A stretch of DNA of 6,807 nucleotides from Nitrososphaerota archaeon (GTDB taxonomy: Archaea; Thermoproteota; Nitrososphaeria; Nitrososphaerales; Gagatemarchaeaceae), in the NCBI GenBank assembly GCA_003135575.1, contig PLCG01000030.1, forward strand, positions 27,350 to 34,156, in the 5' to 3' direction. A program made the position numbers and the translations under genes. Of this stretch, positions 5,270 through 6,807 are shown in pieces. The first letter of the stretch is position 1. The number at the start of each line of letters is the position of its first letter. Under the pieces are notes generated by a model. The model was not told the origin of the DNA, did no database searches, and saw nothing but the letters and a program-made list of their open reading frames with translations.

Positions 5270-6178
5270 ATGCAGTTCGCCAGCACGAGGATCCAAGTGG
5301 TCGCCGCGGTGCTAATAGTGGCGTTGCTGGGAGGCACGTACGTCTACTACACGGGCGTGGGAAGCGCCACCGGGGTCACCACAACAAGCCACACCACCCA
5401 ATCCACAGAGATAACCATCCCAGGATCGGGAGGGACAGGTTCCCGTTCGACGGCCCAGACCGTCTCAACCTCGACAGCGCTGACCATCGTCTCATCGACG
5501 ACCATCCCTTGCAGCTCGTCCTCGGGGTCTTCGGGCGCGCCTTCGACCCTGCCGGATTACGTCCCTCTCTTCTCCTCGATCAACCAGATGACGATGGCGG
5601 TCCAGCAGATCACGGTCGATCAATATGGGAGGAGCAACACGAGCTCTGCGCAGGTGGGCTTCAAGGTGGAGGGTCAGGTCATGATTAACAACACCAAGCT
5701 ATACCAGGTCAGCCTTCAGGTCACCACCGCGGGGGTCAACGGCACCAGCAACTCGACGCAGGCGGTGGCGTACTTCGACTCGGCGGGTGACCTCTTTCTC
5801 GCGACACAGCCAAACCTCAACGTGACCGGGCCGGCAGCTGTCAAGCTCGTCGCTCCATACCTTGATCCTTTCAACTATGAGCTCACCTCGACCCAGCAGT
5901 TGGCGACCTACACCAACCCTGATATCGAGAAGGCCCTCAACCAGACGACCGTGACCCTCGGCTCGACGGTCATGAACGTGACCTACGCGGAGCCGAAGGC
6001 GCTCCCATACAGCGTCACTGTTTGCACCCAGACCACCGTCGTGGAGAACGTCCTCTTTGCGTTTGGAATCGTGCCGGGCACGAGCTATCCGATAATCACG
6101 TACTACTACTCGGTGGGAACCGACGGCGTGCACAACGTCGCCTTTGGATACAAGGTCCTTACCGTCACCCGCGCCTAG
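5270..6178 (+). CDS. Exported, membrane-anchored Thr-rich protein of unknown function
   Basis: A 302-residue protein of a family I do not recognise. A short N-terminus with Arg7 precedes a hydrophobic segment at about 8-22 (IQVVAAVLIVALLGG), read as a signal anchor or uncleaved signal peptide. There is no lipobox Cys. Residues 34-92 are a Thr/Ser/Gly-rich stalk of the kind that is often O-glycosylated. The remainder (about 94-302) looks like one extracellular, mostly beta domain rich in Val, Tyr and Thr. Seven N-X-S/T sequons occur, at Asn123, 140, 157, 161, 184, 224 and 236. There are only two Cys (81 at the end of the stalk, 252 in the domain), which could form a disulfide. The ATG is well placed behind a TATA-like box. 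It is divergent from the aldo/keto reductase and converges on the winged-helix gene with only 18 bases between stops. Possible roles include a substrate-binding or surface-layer-associated protein; nothing in the sequence decides. Confidence 0.8.
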   Translation: MQFASTRIQVVAAVLIVALLGGTYVYYTGVGSATGVTTTSHTTQSTEITIPGSGGTGSRSTAQTVSTSTALTIVSSTTIPCSSSSGSSGAPSTLPDYVPLFSSINQMTMAVQQITVDQYGRSNTSSAQVGFKVEGQVMINNTKLYQVSLQVTTAGVNGTSNSTQAVAYFDSAGDLFLATQPNLNVTGPAAVKLVAPYLDPFNYELTSTQQLATYTNPDIEKALNQTTVTLGSTVMNVTYAEPKALPYSVTVCTQTTVVENVLFAFGIVPGTSYPIITYYYSVGTDGVHNVAFGYKVLTVTRA

Positions 6179-6196
6179 AGAGCCGACCGACGACGC

Positions 6197-6807
6197 TCAT
6201 GCGCGCGAGTCTGAATCGCGTTTTTCCTGTGACCGAAGCGACTCTCGGGCCTGCTGCGCGACCGGGCCGTCGGTCCTCTCGAGTTCGTCGAAGAGGTTCA
6301 GCAGCATCTTTCCAATCGGCGTGACCTCGTAGAGCCTGACCGTCCCATAGGCGGACTGCTCCCTGACGAACCCATACCGGTTCAAGATCTGCACATGCCT
6401 GTCGACGGTCTTCCAGTCCACTCCGAGCTCTTCCGCGAGCTGAAGCCTGTCCTTGGGGGTGCTCAGCGTGTTGAGCACCTTGATCCTCGTGGCGCCTCCC
6501 TTCATTTTCATGAAGAGCTCGAAGACGTCCGACCCGAAGCCCATCTCGGTATACCTTGACCTCACCCGCCCCCTCCAGATCCAAGCCCCGCCGACGAGGA
6601 CCCAGCTCACGGGCGCAAGTAGGATCGAGAATCCCTGGACATCCTTCAATAGCGACTCTCCCTGAATCGAACCCAAGACGCCGAAGAACGGGTTTTGCAC
6701 CCCTGCAGCCCCAACGGTCGTGGTGACCACAGTTACGCCTCCTGTGGCTACGACCGAGCTAGTGGTGGCGAGGGCCGTCGAGACTGCCGTCGTGGTTGCT
6801 GTCGCCG
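6197..6807 (-). CDS. Membrane-anchored winged helix-turn-helix protein, 5' partial
   Basis: The frame stays open to the window edge, adding about 25 Thr/Ala/Ser/Val-rich residues before the GTG at 6730, so the true start lies outside and GTG is an internal Val. Counting from that GTG, the visible order is: a Thr/Val/Ala-rich segment (about 1-14 plus the upstream part); a membrane span at 34-52 (FSILLAPVSWVLVGGAWIW); a basic flank (RGRVRSR, 53-59) that places what follows in the cytoplasm; then a winged helix at about 70-150. In the winged helix, GGATRIKVLNTL is helix 1, RLQLAEELGVDWKTVDRHV spans the helix-turn-helix (95-113), LNRYGFVRE and VRLYEVTPIGKML form the wing region, and a charged tail follows. 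The fold is ArsR/MarR-like, as in archaeal one-component regulators. I infer a membrane-tethered transcription regulator with an outer sensing or surface part; the target genes are unknown. It converges on the exported protein at 5270-6178. Confidence 0.75.
   Translation of the reverse strand, partial: ATATTTAVSTALATTSSVVATGGVTVVTTTVGAAGVQNPFFGVLGSIQGESLLKDVQGFSILLAPVSWVLVGGAWIWRGRVRSRYTEMGFGSDVFELFMKMKGGATRIKVLNTLSTPKDRLQLAEELGVDWKTVDRHVQILNRYGFVREQSAYGTVRLYEVTPIGKMLLNLFDELERTDGPVAQQARESLRSQEKRDSDSRA
6204..6225 (+). terminator. Possible terminator of the exported-protein gene
   Basis: CGCGA (6204-6208) and TCGCG (6216-6220) form a 5-pair stem around a 7-base loop, directly followed by TTTTT at 6221-6225, about 26 bases past the stop at 6178. 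It lies inside the 3' end of the converging winged-helix gene, so it may partly be codon-driven. Confidence 0.4.

Noticed and set aside
6728..6730. GTG as the true start of the winged-helix protein
   Set aside because: The frame continues without a stop to the edge with the same Thr/Ala/Val-rich composition, so the start is outside the window.

Overview
The window looks like chromosomal DNA from a GC-rich archaeon, most likely in the Thermoproteota/Nitrososphaerota area. The reasons are isolated AT-rich TATA-like boxes about 26-35 bases before starts, frequent TTG starts, heavy use of AGG/AGA and ATA codons, T-tract style terminators, Thr/Ser-rich exported proteins loaded with N-glycosylation sequons, and a membrane-anchored winged-helix protein. 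No rRNA, tRNA, transposase, CRISPR array or phage gene is visible, and the lineage is inferred from style rather than from a marker gene.

Layout. Positions 1-815 (+) hold the end of a multi-pass membrane glycosyltransferase resembling family GT87; its 5' end is outside the window. After 66 bases comes an MFS transporter (882-2183, +), probably in the same transcript. A 253-base gap follows, with a long imperfect inverted repeat (2247-2312) and a good TATA box (about 2350-2363). That box serves a dienelactone-hydrolase-family alpha/beta hydrolase (2437-3237, +) with a Ser-Asp-His triad. Two minus-strand genes come next: a small secreted Ser/Thr-rich protein of unknown function (3299-3928) and an aldo/keto reductase (4217-5164). 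The 288 bases between these two are the most unusual part of the window. They carry a diverged 37-base direct repeat (copies 190 bases apart, 30/37 identical), of which one copy contains the promoter of the secreted protein, plus three potential stem-loops and a minus-strand T6 tract. The reductase is divergent from a second exported Thr-rich, sequon-rich protein (5270-6178, +), which converges on a 5'-partial gene (6197-6807, -) for a protein with a Thr/Ala/Val-rich outer segment, one membrane span and a cytoplasmic winged helix.

How the genes relate. The glycosyltransferase/MFS pair may form a small envelope-glycan or export unit. The hydrolase and reductase look like independent metabolic enzymes with their own promoters. 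The two exported proteins and the membrane-tethered regulator suggest a cell-surface theme, but nothing in the sequence ties them into one pathway. No complete new system is evident. The best candidates for something undescribed are the duplicated promoter-like element with the structured region between its copies, and the membrane-tethered regulator.
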